A stretch of 64,000 nt of DNA from Bradyrhizobium sp. AZCC 1721 (GCF_036924715.1 NZ_JAZHSB010000001.1:1231001-1295000); one strand, 5' to 3'. Positions 16,034 through 25,236 are shown, numbered from the stretch's first letter. A program made the numbers and translations. Notes: generated by a model from the sequence alone, not told the origin.

Positions 16034-17340
16034 AAACCGAATTCTCACTGGCCCAGCTCGCCGATCCCGATATCGCCGAAGCCGACAAGATCCTGCGCGC
16101 CTGCGTGCATTGCGGCTTCTGCACCGCGACCTGTCCGACTTACGTTCTGCTCGGCGACGAGCTCGATAGCCCGCGCGGGCGCATCTACCTGATCAAGGAG
16201 ATGCTGGAAAAGAACCGCCCGCCGACGGCGGAGGTGGTCAAGCATATCGACCGCTGCCTTTCCTGCCTGGCCTGCATGACGACCTGTCCGTCCGGCGTGC
16301 ATTACATGCACCTGGTCGATCAGGCGCGGGTCCGGATCGAGCGCGACTATTCGCGGCCGTTGACCGAGCGGGCCTTGCGCGCGGTGCTGGCGCTGGTGCT
16401 GCCGCGGCCAGAGCTGTTTCGCGCCAGCATGATCATGGCGCGGCTCGCCCGCCCGTTCGCGGCCCTGCTACCGGCGAAGGCGGCCGCGACCCCCGGCCTG
16501 ATGCGGCGAATCAAGGCGATGCTGGCGCTCGCGCCGAAACGCCTTCCGCCGCCGGGCCCCTCGGGCGGCAGCGTGTTTCCGGCCCAGGGCGAGAAGCGCG
16601 GGCGGGTCGCCCTATTGCAGGGCTGTGCCCAGCAGGTGCTGGCGCCGCGCATCAACCAGGCGGCCATCAATCTCCTGACGCGCCACGGCATCGAGGTCGT
16701 CCTGGTCAGGGACGAGCAATGCTGCGGCGCGCTCACCCACCACCTCGGGCAGGACGGCGACGCGCTGGCGCGGGCCCGCGCCAACATCACGCTGTGGAAA
16801 AAGGAGGCGGAACAAGGCGGCCTCGATGCCATCCTGATCACGGCGTCGGGCTGCGGCACGGTCATCAAGGACTATGGTTTCATGCTGCGCGAGGATCGCG
16901 ATTTCGCTGGCCCCGCAGCGCAAATCTCTGCGCTGGCAAAGGATATCACCGAGTATCTCGCCGGCATCGCGCTCACGCCATCGAGCCAGAAAGGCGACGT
17001 GACGGTGGCCTATCACTCGGCCTGTTCGCTGCAGCATGGACAGAAAATCACAGCCCTTCCGAAAGAATTGCTTTCCAAGAATGGATTCGTGGTGAAAGAT
17101 GTACCTGAGAGCCATTTGTGTTGCGGTTCGGCGGGGACCTACAACATTCTCCAGCCTGACATTGCGAGCAGGTTGCGCGATCGAAAGGTCGCCAACATTG
17201 CGACAGTCAAACCGGACATGATCGCTGCGGGCAATATTGGGTGCATGGTGCAAATTGCCGGCGGTACGTCAGTTCCTGTGGTGCACACGATTGAGCTTCT
17301 CGATTGGGCGACGGGAGGTCCCAGGCCAGGATTGAATTGA
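16030..17340 (+). CDS. glcF: glycolate oxidase iron-sulfur subunit GlcF
   Basis: A 436-residue protein with two [4Fe-4S] ferredoxin motifs. The first uses Cys25, 28, 31 and 35 (CVHCGFCTATCP) and the second Cys76, 79, 82 and 86 (CLSCLACMTTCP). Two CCG domains follow, with DEQCCGAL and HLCCGSAGTYN. It passes electrons from the GlcD/GlcE flavins to the respiratory chain, probably at the inner membrane face. It begins inside the last codons of glcE (ATGA overlap). The last of the three genes is intact, so only glcD would be affected by the frameshift. Confidence 0.96.
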   Translation: MKTEFSLAQLADPDIAEADKILRACVHCGFCTATCPTYVLLGDELDSPRGRIYLIKEMLEKNRPPTAEVVKHIDRCLSCLACMTTCPSGVHYMHLVDQARVRIERDYSRPLTERALRAVLALVLPRPELFRASMIMARLARPFAALLPAKAAATPGLMRRIKAMLALAPKRLPPPGPSGGSVFPAQGEKRGRVALLQGCAQQVLAPRINQAAINLLTRHGIEVVLVRDEQCCGALTHHLGQDGDALARARANITLWKKEAEQGGLDAILITASGCGTVIKDYGFMLREDRDFAGPAAQISALAKDITEYLAGIALTPSSQKGDVTVAYHSACSLQHGQKITALPKELLSKNGFVVKDVPESHLCCGSAGTYNILQPDIASRLRDRKVANIATVKPDMIAAGNIGCMVQIAGGTSVPVVHTIELLDWATGGPRPGLN

Positions 17341-17561
17341 TCGATCGGCCCTTGGGCATGATCCGGAAGGCCTGCTCCGCAGCTCGACAGCGGATCGGCA
17401 TCCGGTTTTCCTCGGGGCAGGCGCGCGCTAAGCGTCTCGCCCGGAGATCATGCCCAGACAAGGATGGAGCGGGAGGGCACTTCGAAGAAGTGTCGCCCCG
17501 GTCTAGCCTGCGGACTATCGAAGCGCTCGACAGCATGGACAAGCGCAACAGGAGGACCACG

Positions 17562-17921
17562 ATGGCGAAGAAGAGTAAGAAGGCGAAGAAGGCTAAAAAG
17601 GCCAAGAAGGCCGTAGCGGCGAAGAAGAAGTCCGCCAAGAAGTCGGCGAAGAAGGCTGCCAAGAAATCAGCGAAGAAGGGCGCCAAGAAGTCGGCGAAGA
17701 AATCCGCCAAGAAGGCGGCCAAGAAGTCAAAGGCCGCACCGAAAAAGGCTGCAAAGAAGAGCCCGGCCAAGAAAAGGAAGGCGGCTGCCAAGCCTGCCGC
17801 TCCCCAGCCGCAGCCGGCGATGACGGAGCCCGAACCGACGCCTGCGCCGAGCTGGGCTTCTCCGGAGCCGTCCAACCCGTCATGGGGATCGGGCTCCTCC
17901 AACGGCGGCGATCAGCACTAG
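17562..17921 (+). CDS. lysine/alanine-rich histone H1-like protein
   Basis: A 119-residue highly basic protein. Residues 1 to about 75 are tandem repeats of AKKSAKK, AKKAAKK and AKKGAKK units, like the C-terminal tail of histone H1, AlgP and chlamydial Hc proteins; such tails bind DNA without sequence preference. The remaining 45 residues are Pro, Ser and Trp-rich and acidic to neutral, ending SNGGDQH. The frame is open upstream, but the ATG at 17562 has AGGAGG seven bases ahead and starts MAKKSKK. A strong terminator follows. It is probably nucleoid-associated; RNA binding or a regulatory role is possible. Confidence 0.85.
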   Translation: MAKKSKKAKKAKKAKKAVAAKKKSAKKSAKKAAKKSAKKGAKKSAKKSAKKAAKKSKAAPKKAAKKSPAKKRKAAAKPAAPQPQPAMTEPEPTPAPSWASPEPSNPSWGSGSSNGGDQH

Positions 17922-17950
17922 CTCGCTCGCCGAGACCGGACATTTCGAGA

Positions 17951-17983
17951 GGCCGCAGCGTCCCACCCGCTGCGGCCTTTTCG
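17951..17983 (+). terminator. intrinsic terminator after the histone-like gene
   Basis: GGCCGCAGCG (17951-17960) and CGCTGCGGCC (17968-17977) form a perfect ten-base stem with a seven-base loop, followed by TTTTCGTT. It lies 30 bases past the stop. Confidence 0.9.
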
Positions 17984-18335
17984 TTGGGACTGGCCGAAAG
18001 GAGTGGCGAAGCGACCAGAGCGGTATTTTCACGGGGAGGTTGATTCGTAAGAGCCGCTCTCCGGTGTGTCACCGGTGCCGCGTTTTTCCGGTTCCGTACG
18101 TCGCCGGCCAATCAGGAAACCTGTAAAAACGTTGTGAGAATGCAACACCTGTCGAGAACATTTCTGGAAATGGCCTAAACGCCTAAAAAGGCGGCACGTG
18201 CTTGACTTTTTTGCTTCACGACCATGACGCCGCGGCCCACTCTGTGACCGCGTTAAGACATTTGGCCGCAGTCGGTTATCGCTTGCCCGGGGGGCCGCCG
18301 GAGCTGGACTGTCAAGAAGGGTGATGGGGATCGAT
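17984..18335. other. intergenic region before the porin gene
   Basis: About 350 bases without a credible gene. It contains a small hairpin CGCCT-AAAA-AGGCG near 18180-18193 and a TTGACTTTTTT stretch shortly after it that could be a -35 region, but I cannot place a convincing -10. The relatively AT-rich piece at 18115-18215 would be the natural promoter region for the porin. Confidence 0.4.
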
Positions 18336-19325
18336 ATGAAGAAAGTGGCTTTGTTAGCAACGGCGCTGGCAATGGTGTCCGGTTCGGCTCTCGCCGCGGA
18401 TATGCGGGTGAAGGCCGTCAAGGCGCCGCCGCCGGTCGCGTTCGATCCCTGGGATATCGCCTTCGGCGCCGGGATCACCAACGACTACATCTTCCGCGGC
18501 ATCACCCAGTCCAATCACAAGCCCTCGGTCAACGCCTATTTCGAGCCGCGCTACAACGTCACCAAGGACCTCCAGCTCTATGTCGGCCTGGGTGCCGCGA
18601 GCATCTCGTTCCCGAACCGCGCGGCCGCTGAAGTCGACGCTTACGGCGGTGTCCGCGCGACGTTTGGTGCTTTCGCTGTCGACGTCGGTGCCTGGGGCTA
18701 CCTCTATCCGGGTGGCACCTGCCACTACGGTGCGGCAACTGACACTGCCGGCGTCCCGCTCAGCCTCGAATGCCAGACGAATGCTCTGCTCAACGGCAAC
18801 GTCATCAAGAAGGACCTCAGCTTCTTCGAGGTCTATGGCAAGGTGAACTACACCTTCAACGACAACTTCTCGCTGGGCGGCAATGTCTATTATACGCCGA
18901 GCTTCCTCAACACCGGCGCCGAAGGCACCTACGCTTCGATCGTCGGCAAGGCGATCGCGCCGAGCGCCTGGTTCGGCGCCAGCGGCATCGGCATGTATGT
19001 GTCGGGTGAATTCGGCCGTCAGTGGCTCGGTACCTCCGACTCCTTCTACGGCGTGGCTGCGTTCCCGAACGGCATCAACTATGCCGATTACAACACCTGG
19101 AACATCGGCATTGGCTTCACCTACAAGGTGTTCACGCTGGACTTCCGTTACTCCGACACCAACCTGTCGCAGGGTGATTGCAACGCCTTCACGAGCGACC
19201 ATACCGCGACGTTCAACGGCAGCTTCACGCCAATCAATCCGACTGGCGTTGGCTCCAAGTGGTGCGGCGCTGCCGGCATCGTCAAGCTCTCGGCTGACCT
19301 GACCGCGATGACCAACCTGAAGTAA
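18336..19325 (+). CDS. TorF family putative porin
   Basis: A 329-residue outer-membrane protein. Residues 1-21 are a signal peptide (MKKVALLATALAMVSGSALA, cleavage before AD). The mature protein alternates polar and aromatic residues in beta-strand style, with the family marks GITNDYIFRGITQS, KVNYTFNDNFSLGGNVYYTPS and NIGIGFTYKVFTLDFRYSDT. Three or four Cys in loop-like regions (GTCHYG, LECQT, GDCNAF, KWCGA) could form disulfides. GTG and ATG codons at 18321 and 18324 are alternatives, but the ATG at 18336 starts the signal peptide with GGGGA upstream. It is a single gene with its own terminator. Confidence 0.9.
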   Translation: MKKVALLATALAMVSGSALAADMRVKAVKAPPPVAFDPWDIAFGAGITNDYIFRGITQSNHKPSVNAYFEPRYNVTKDLQLYVGLGAASISFPNRAAAEVDAYGGVRATFGAFAVDVGAWGYLYPGGTCHYGAATDTAGVPLSLECQTNALLNGNVIKKDLSFFEVYGKVNYTFNDNFSLGGNVYYTPSFLNTGAEGTYASIVGKAIAPSAWFGASGIGMYVSGEFGRQWLGTSDSFYGVAAFPNGINYADYNTWNIGIGFTYKVFTLDFRYSDTNLSQGDCNAFTSDHTATFNGSFTPINPTGVGSKWCGAAGIVKLSADLTAMTNLK

Positions 19326-19346
19326 GATCTTCCTGTCAAAGACGAG

Positions 19347-19381
19347 GGGGCGGCAGAGCGATCTGCCGCCCCTTTTCTTTT
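19347..19381 (+). terminator. intrinsic terminator after the porin gene
   Basis: GGGGCGGCAG (19347-19356) and CTGCCGCCCC (19363-19372) pair perfectly around AGCGAT and are followed by TTTTCTTTT. It lies 22 bases after the stop. Confidence 0.95.
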
Positions 19382-19392
19382 GGGTAGCGCAG

Positions 19393-19905
19393 ATGAAACG
19401 GGATTGGCGGCGCGCGGCGTATCGGGCGATCTCCCGCAACGATCACCGCAACGTTCTGGCCGGCGCGGTCGCGGGCCTCGGCGGCGCGATTGCCATCGGC
19501 GTCATGGAGTGGTTTTCGTTCGCCGCGCATTATCCGCTCGCGGTGATTCCGTTCGCCACCTCGATCGTGCTGGTGATCGGATCGCCTGACGTGGCGCCGG
19601 CGCAGCCGCGCGCCCTGATCGGCGGTCACGTGGTGTCGGCCCTGGTCGGCCTCGCCGTGCTGAAACTGACGGGACCGCAGGCCTGGGCAGCGGCCGCCGC
19701 CGTCGGCCTTTCGATTCTGGCGATGTACGTCACCGGGACCTTTCACCCGCCGGCAGGCATCAACCCGCTGCTGGTGGTCTCAGGCAATCTGCCCTGGACA
19801 TTCCTGCTCGCGCCGGTGCTGGCCGGCGCGCTGCTGTTGACCGCGTTCTCCTACATCTGGCACCGCTGGGTGCGCCGCCAGCCATGGCCGCGGCGCTGGC
19901 TGTAG
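19393..19905 (+). CDS. HPP family membrane protein
   Basis: A 170-residue integral membrane protein with four or five hydrophobic helices. The HPP motif is present in TGTFHPPAGINPLLVV, and PLAVIPFATSIVLVIGSPD and QPRALIGGHVVSALVG are further family marks. In plants, HPP proteins transport nitrite; the bacterial ones are largely uncharacterised. The ATG at 19393 lies 11 bases past the porin terminator's T-run, so its promoter would have to overlap that terminator, or some read-through occurs. It converges with the ABC transporter gene. Confidence 0.9.
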   Translation: MKRDWRRAAYRAISRNDHRNVLAGAVAGLGGAIAIGVMEWFSFAAHYPLAVIPFATSIVLVIGSPDVAPAQPRALIGGHVVSALVGLAVLKLTGPQAWAAAAAVGLSILAMYVTGTFHPPAGINPLLVVSGNLPWTFLLAPVLAGALLLTAFSYIWHRWVRRQPWPRRWL

Positions 19906-19929
19906 GGAAGGGACGATGCCGCACTACGG

Positions 19930-21672
19930 CTACGACGCCGCGGCGCTCTTGCTGTCCTGCAGCGCGAATCCGTCTCCCGCTCGGGCAAGCACGACATTGC
20001 GATCATGGAAGACGTCGAGCGTCGAACGATGGCCGATCGAGACGATGGTGGTCGCCGGCAATTTGGCCTCGAGCAGGCGATACAGCGCCGCCTCCGAAGG
20101 TTCGTCGAGCGACGCCGTCGCCTCGTCGAGGAACAGGTATTGCGGCACATGCAACAGCGCCCGTGCCAATCCAAGCCGCTGCTGCTCACCGAGCGACAGC
20201 GTCCGATTCCAGTGCCCGTGTTCATCGAGTTGCGACGCGAGCTTCGGCAGCCCGACCAATTCGAGTGTCTGGCTGATCTGCGCAGGCGTGAACGCGCCTT
20301 CCTTGGCCGGATATTCAACCGCCGCCCGTAGCGTCCCGGTCGGGAAATACGGCCGCTGCGGCAGCATCATCAATGTCGCCCCGGCAGGCACGGCGATCGA
20401 GCCAGAGCCGAACGGCCAGATGCCGGCGATGGCGCGGAACAGCGTGGATTTGCCGGAGCCGGACGGGCCGGTAACCAGCGTGCGCTCGCCTCTGCGCAAG
20501 CTGAATCCATCTGTGTTCAACAGCGGCGTTCCGTTCGGCAGACGCAGTGCCAATCCCTTGAGGTCGATGGCGCCTTCGCCCGCCTTGACCACGTGAATTC
20601 GCTCGCTGCGGGTTGCCAGTTCGCCCGCCGCCACGATCCCCGCCTCAAACCCGTCGAGGCGGTTGACCACGGCCTGCCATTCGGCAAGCTGACGATAGAT
20701 GGAGATGAAGAACGACAGCGCGCCCTGCACGTTCGAAAACGCCGATGCGGTTTGCATCATGCCGCCGAGCTGAATCTTCTCGGCGAAATAGGCCGGTGCC
20801 ACCAGTACATAGGGAAAGACCACGGAAGCCTGATTGTAGCTCGCCGTGAACGCCGTTATCTTCTTGGTCCGGCTCATGATGGCGAGCCAGTTCTCCACCA
20901 CGCGTCCGAAGCGAACGAGCAGGCGCTCACGCTCGGCCTGCTCGCCGCGCAGCAGCGCGATCTGCTCGGAATTTTCGCGCACGCGCACCAGGTTGAAGCG
21001 AAAATCTGCTTCATATTGCTGCTGCCGGAAATCGAGGCCCACCAGCGGCCAGCCGATCAGGTGGGTCAGGATGGTGCCGAGCACCGAGTAGATCAATGCG
21101 CCCCAGACAAGGTAGCCGGGAATTGCATATTCCTGGCCGAATAGGTGCAGCGGTGCGGCGTTCGAAAGTGCCCAGAGTATGGCGACAAAGGATACCAGCG
21201 TAACAATCGAGTTCAGCAATCCCAGGCCAATGTTGAGCGTGCGATCGACGAACAGCTTGACGTCGTCGGTCATGCGCTGGTCGGGGTTGTCGGCCGCGTC
21301 CCCCTGAAGCTGCATCCGGTAGTGGTTGGCCTGACGTAGCCAGTCACCGAGATATTGCGCGGTCATCCAGCGCCGCCAGCGGATTTGCAGCCATTGATTG
21401 AGATAGAGCTGATAGACCGCCAGCACGACAAAGATGGTGACCACGACGCAGAAATAGATGATCTCGCTGACGAAGGAGTCCCAGTTGCGATCCTGCAGCG
21501 CGTTGTAGAAGCGGGCGTTCCACTGAGTGATCAGGACGTTGATGGCGACGATGGCAAGCTCGATGGCGATCACCGCGGCCAGCAAGCCGCGGCCGGCCCA
21601 TTTGTCCTCGGAACGGAAATAGGGGGCGGAGATGCGCCACACCGTGGCGAGTGTCGAGCGGAGGTTTTTCAC
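19930..21672 (-). CDS. SbmA/BacA-like peptide ABC transporter, fused permease and ATPase (BclA/YddA type)
   Basis: A 580-residue half-transporter. Residues 1 to about 340 are the SbmA/BacA-like (ABC_membrane_2) domain with six membrane segments; marks are NVLITQWNARFYNALQDRNW, DNPDQRMTDDVKLF and the long EADFRFNLVRVRENSEQIAL helix. The ATPase follows, with Walker A GPSGSGKST at 402-410, signature LSLGEQQRLG from 492, Walker B YLFLDEATAS from 512 and the switch His548. The Bradyrhizobium BclA protein, which confers resistance to plant NCR peptides and is needed for bacteroid differentiation with some hosts, belongs to this group. Whether this is BclA itself or a paralogue needs a tree. Confidence 0.92.
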   Translation of the reverse strand: MKNLRSTLATVWRISAPYFRSEDKWAGRGLLAAVIAIELAIVAINVLITQWNARFYNALQDRNWDSFVSEIIYFCVVVTIFVVLAVYQLYLNQWLQIRWRRWMTAQYLGDWLRQANHYRMQLQGDAADNPDQRMTDDVKLFVDRTLNIGLGLLNSIVTLVSFVAILWALSNAAPLHLFGQEYAIPGYLVWGALIYSVLGTILTHLIGWPLVGLDFRQQQYEADFRFNLVRVRENSEQIALLRGEQAERERLLVRFGRVVENWLAIMSRTKKITAFTASYNQASVVFPYVLVAPAYFAEKIQLGGMMQTASAFSNVQGALSFFISIYRQLAEWQAVVNRLDGFEAGIVAAGELATRSERIHVVKAGEGAIDLKGLALRLPNGTPLLNTDGFSLRRGERTLVTGPSGSGKSTLFRAIAGIWPFGSGSIAVPAGATLMMLPQRPYFPTGTLRAAVEYPAKEGAFTPAQISQTLELVGLPKLASQLDEHGHWNRTLSLGEQQRLGLARALLHVPQYLFLDEATASLDEPSEAALYRLLEAKLPATTIVSIGHRSTLDVFHDRNVVLARAGDGFALQDSKSAAAS

Positions 21673-21961
21673 AGGATTGCCGTCTCCGGGATGGGGCTTA
21701 AGGCCCTGAAGGAATGGAGGAATCAGGCTCTACTACTAGGTTATGGATTTCGCCTGCCTGCGGCGGCTTGTCGCACCCTCGGCTAGACCCTAGCATGGCT
21801 GTGAGGGCGAGGGGCAGCGGCCATCGAACCTTCGCGAGGTTGTGAGCGTTGGCGGTGCCAGGGCTGCCCAACCCCGCTTTTCCAAGTTGTTCCCGCCAAT
21901 CGCTCAACCCATGCCCGGCCACCCACGCTGGCGGGCCAACAACAATGTCGGGAGAACCGCA

Positions 21962-23626
21962 ATGTGGGATCAAATCTATAATCCGCTTGGCAACACGGCA
22001 TTGTCGACGATCGCCGCCGCCGTGCCTGTCGTCACGCTGTTGGTGCTGATTGCCAGTGGCAAGGTCAAGGCGCATCTCGCGGCCATCATTGCGCTGATCG
22101 CAGCCAACATCATCACGATAGGCATCTTCACCATGCCCGCCGGCATGTCGATCCGCGCCTCGTTGCTTGGCGTCGTGGTCGGCTTCTTCCCGATCGGCTG
22201 GATCGTTCTCAACGTCATCTTTCTGTATCGCATCACGGTCGAGACCGGGCGGTTCGAACTGCTGCAGCGGGCGATCGGCGGCGTCACCACCGACCGCAGG
22301 CTGCAGCTCCTGTTGATCGCGTTCGCGTTCGGCGCCTTCTTCGAAGGCGCCTCCGGCTTCGGCACGCCGGTCGCGATCACCGGCGCCGTCCTGATCGGGC
22401 TCGGCTTCTCGCCGCTGGCGGCCTCCGGCCTCTCGCTGATCGCCAACACCGCGCCGGTCGCCTACGGCGCACTGGGTACGCCGATCCAGGGGCTGGCGTC
22501 GGTGACCGGCCTCGATCCCTACGTGCTCGGCGCCATGGTCGGCCGGCAGTTGCCGTTCTTCTCGCTGATCGTCCCGTTCTGGCTGATCTGGGCGTTTGCA
22601 GGCTGGCGCGGCATGGTGGCGATCTGGCCGGCCATTCTCGTCACCGGCGTCTCCTTCGCAGTCCCGCAGTTCGTGATCTCGAACTTCATCAATCCCTGGA
22701 TCGTCGATATCGGCGCCTCGCTGATCTCGATGGGCTGCCTGATCCTGTTCCTCAAAGTGTGGCAACCGCGCGAACTCTGGACGTCGCCCGCATTGCGCGG
22801 CCACGATGAATCGGCAGCGACCATGGCGCCGGCCAAGCCGCTGAATACGGCCAAGCTCAGCCAGGCGCAGCTCTGGAGCGCGCTGCTGCCGTGGATCATC
22901 GTCTGCGTCGTCATGCTGATCTGGGGCAGCGGCATGTTCAAGAACTGGGCGAATTCGATCTTCGTCTGGAAGTATCAGGTGCCCGAGCTGCACAACATGA
23001 TCAACAAGGTGCCGCCGGTCGCCGCCAAGCCGACGCCGGAGGCCGCATTGTTCGACTTCACCTATCTGTCGTTCACCGGCACCGGCATGCTGATCGCCGC
23101 AATCATTTCAGGCTTCCTGATGGGCTTCTCGCCGGCGAAGATGATCGCCGAATACGGCCGCACCATCAGGCTGTGCGCGATCTCGCTGATCACGATCTCG
23201 GCGATGCTGGCCATCGGCACGCTGACGCGGCTCTCCGGCGTCGACGCCACGCTAGGCCTCGCCTTTGCCGCGACCGGCGTGCTCTATCCGTTCTTCGGCA
23301 CGCTGCTCGGCTGGCTCGGCGTGGCGCTGACGGGATCTGATACCGCGTCCAACGTGCTGTTCGGCAATCTGCAGAAGATCACCTCCGAACAGCTCGGCCT
23401 GTCGCCGGTGCTGATGGCCGCCGCCAACTCGTCCGGCGGCGTCATGGGCAAGATGATCGACGCGCAATCGATTGTCGTCGCCTCGACCGCGACCAACTGG
23501 TACGGCCACGAAGGCTCGATCCTTCGCTACGTCTTCCTGCATTCGATCGTGCTGGCCTGCCTCGTCGGCGTGCTGGTAACGCTGCAGGCCTACGTCTATC
23601 CGTTCACGATGATGGTGCTGAAATAG
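21962..23626 (+). CDS. lctP: L-lactate permease
   Basis: A 554-residue polytopic membrane protein of the LctP/GlcA family, which takes up L-lactate, D-lactate and glycolate with protons. Family segments are AFAFGAFFEGASGFGTPVAI, NTAPVAYGALGTP, and the C-terminal GWLGVALTGSDTASNVLFG and AANSSGGVMGKMIDAQSI. The frame is open to 21842, but the ATG at 21962 has CGGGAGAACC before it and starts MWDQIYNPLGN as in homologues. It is a single gene with a strong terminator. The nearby glycolate oxidase genes suggest that it may also serve glycolate uptake. Confidence 0.94.
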   Translation: MWDQIYNPLGNTALSTIAAAVPVVTLLVLIASGKVKAHLAAIIALIAANIITIGIFTMPAGMSIRASLLGVVVGFFPIGWIVLNVIFLYRITVETGRFELLQRAIGGVTTDRRLQLLLIAFAFGAFFEGASGFGTPVAITGAVLIGLGFSPLAASGLSLIANTAPVAYGALGTPIQGLASVTGLDPYVLGAMVGRQLPFFSLIVPFWLIWAFAGWRGMVAIWPAILVTGVSFAVPQFVISNFINPWIVDIGASLISMGCLILFLKVWQPRELWTSPALRGHDESAATMAPAKPLNTAKLSQAQLWSALLPWIIVCVVMLIWGSGMFKNWANSIFVWKYQVPELHNMINKVPPVAAKPTPEAALFDFTYLSFTGTGMLIAAIISGFLMGFSPAKMIAEYGRTIRLCAISLITISAMLAIGTLTRLSGVDATLGLAFAATGVLYPFFGTLLGWLGVALTGSDTASNVLFGNLQKITSEQLGLSPVLMAAANSSGGVMGKMIDAQSIVVASTATNWYGHEGSILRYVFLHSIVLACLVGVLVTLQAYVYPFTMMVLK

Positions 23627-23646
23627 GCGCTATCGACTCTCTCGCC

Positions 23647-23684
23647 AAAAATCCCCGCTGGCCGTCGCCCGCGGGGATTTTTTG
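23647..23684 (+). terminator. intrinsic terminator after lctP
   Basis: AAATCCCCGC (23649-23658) and GCGGGGATTT (23671-23680) form a perfect stem around a 12-base loop, followed by TTTG. The A-rich 5' side makes it potentially active in both directions. Confidence 0.9.
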
Positions 23685-23780
23685 TCGCGCGGCGCTGTCT
23701 TCGGACGGTCTAGCCAACGGCTCACTTGTCCAATAGAACGGCGCGCGGCGGTAGGGTCTGGAATTTTTTCGAGAGGTGGC

Positions 23781-24197
23781 ATGATTTCATTCGCACGCAC
23801 GGCCCGGGCAGGCGCCGCTTCGCTCTTGCTGATCGCGACGGTCCTGGCCTTCAGCCCGGCGCGCGCCGATGACGGCTTTCCGTTCGGGACGGAAATGCAG
23901 CTCGATGTCGGCCGCCAGCCCGGATCCAAGCGGATTCCCAATCTCGAGATCGGCGACAAGGGCGAGGTGGTCCTGGAACTCTGGTGCAAGGGCGGTAAGG
24001 GCCAGTTTTCGGTCGCTGGCAATACCGTGATCTTCGTTCCCGGCGCGATGGAGAACCGCACTTGTCCGCCGGATCGCGCGCAACAAGATGATGAGCTGAT
24101 TGCGGCACTTACCGAGGCCGGCACCTGGAAGCGGCAGGGCGATTTCGTATCGTTCATCGGCGCAAAGACGCTGCGCTTCCGCATCAACACGAACTAA
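23781..24197 (+). CDS. exported META-domain-like protein
   Basis: A 138-residue secreted protein. Residues 1-29 are a signal peptide ending AFSPARA. The mature part resembles HslJ/META domains: GGKGQFSVAGNTVIFV, NRTCPPDRAQQDDELIAAL, then WKRQGDFVSFIG and TLRFRINTN at the end. Two Cys (ELWCKGG, NRTCPP) could pair. GAGAGGTGGC precedes the ATG. META domains occur in heat-shock and secreted proteins of unknown biochemical function. The gene converges on the membrane protein that follows. Confidence 0.75.
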   Translation: MISFARTARAGAASLLLIATVLAFSPARADDGFPFGTEMQLDVGRQPGSKRIPNLEIGDKGEVVLELWCKGGKGQFSVAGNTVIFVPGAMENRTCPPDRAQQDDELIAALTEAGTWKRQGDFVSFIGAKTLRFRINTN

Positions 24198-24210
24198 ATC
24201 GGAACTTCGG

Positions 24211-24894
24211 TCAGGGCGTCGCGATCAGGCCGCTGGCGGTGGCAACGACCCAGCGTCCGCCCCAGCGCACGATCGATTCGACGCGTCCGATTCCGGGAAT
24301 GGTGTCGCCGCGTGCGGCCATCCTGATACCGTCGGGGCCTTCGAGAACGGCAGTGCCATCCCGAACATCGACAACCGTCCAGCCGGAAATGGTGGTCGGC
24401 TTGGTTTCCGGCGCCGCCACCAAAGGCTGCGGCCGCATCGCAATCGGCGAGGCGCTCGCATTTGCCTGGGAGGTCGGGCCCGCAGACGGACGTGCACCGG
24501 CCGACAACACGGCGGACGGCTTGGGAATGCTTCCGACGATGGCGGGCGAGTCTGAGGTGGATGCGGTCTTCCGGGTGCCTTCAACCTTGCCGCTCGACCG
24601 TGCTTCAGCCATGCGCGGCGCGGGCGCTTGCGCAACAGTTTCAAGGCCGAGCGTGCCTGCCAACTCGGGCCAACTCAGGCCACCGGCCCATCCGAGCCCA
24701 AAGCTTGCCGCCACGGCCGCGGTGACCAGCAACACGTTGCGCGCCCGGTCGCGAAATGACTCCCGCACCACCAATACGTCATCGCGATCGGGCACGAGAA
24801 AATCCCACGAACCCGCCGGCTGCTCCGGCCCTCGGCCGTCAACCACATTCCCCGACAAGATGCTTTCAACGGTACTCGGCTCGCGGTCTTGCAT
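24211..24894 (-). CDS. single-pass membrane protein with PilP-like C-terminal domain
   Basis: A 227-residue protein of unknown function. Residues 1-50 are polar and cytoplasmic. One membrane helix lies at about 53-72 (NVLLVTAAVAASFGLGWAGG). Residues 90-165 are a Pro, Ala and Ser-rich linker. The last 55 residues (GWTVVDVRDGTAVLEGPDGI to IVRWGGRWVVATASG) form a small beta domain that resembles the one at the end of pilus-assembly PilP-type proteins. No pilus genes are nearby. It is a single gene in this window. Confidence 0.75.
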   Translation of the reverse strand: MQDREPSTVESILSGNVVDGRGPEQPAGSWDFLVPDRDDVLVVRESFRDRARNVLLVTAAVAASFGLGWAGGLSWPELAGTLGLETVAQAPAPRMAEARSSGKVEGTRKTASTSDSPAIVGSIPKPSAVLSAGARPSAGPTSQANASASPIAMRPQPLVAAPETKPTTISGWTVVDVRDGTAVLEGPDGIRMAARGDTIPGIGRVESIVRWGGRWVVATASGLIATP

Positions 24895-25236
24895 GGTGTG
24901 ACCCAGGTTCAGCTAGCCGATGATGTTCCTTTAAACTGAATCGAGTCTTAACAACCTGGCAATCGAACTGCTGCAGCGAGCTCGGTTGACAGGAAAGATG
25001 TTCGTCTGGGTCATTGGCGTCGAACCGTATGACGCGAAGCACCCAAAGCGGACACCGACCTCTTTGGCAACCTATTAAGTCAGCATCTCTGACTTGTGGT
25101 TCGCCCTTCGCTGATGATGTAGTTTTTCTGGTGTGACGCACGCAACATTGTGGCGCGAGGCTTCACTCCAGTCCCCATAACTGACCGCCCATTGCGATTT
25201 GCGTCTCTTGCTGCATACAGCTTGGGAGGAACTCGC
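24895..25236. other. intergenic region, no gene recognised
   Basis: About 340 bases between the divergent membrane-protein and cupin genes. Base composition is more AT-rich than the neighbouring genes. I see no convincing ORF, hairpin with T-run or known RNA. It presumably carries two divergent promoters. Confidence 0.4.

Noticed and set aside
17570..17790. Tandem repeat tract that could look like a repeat array
   Set aside because: It codes for the Lys-Ala-rich repeats in one frame; no regular spacers or direct repeats of CRISPR type.
21698..22993. 431-codon open frame on the minus strand opposite lctP
   Set aside because: Shadow of the lactate permease gene; highly charged nonsense-like composition.
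24866..25141. 91-codon minus-strand frame in the gap before the cupin gene
   Set aside because: No ribosome site of note, no family resemblance and irregular composition; probably non-coding.
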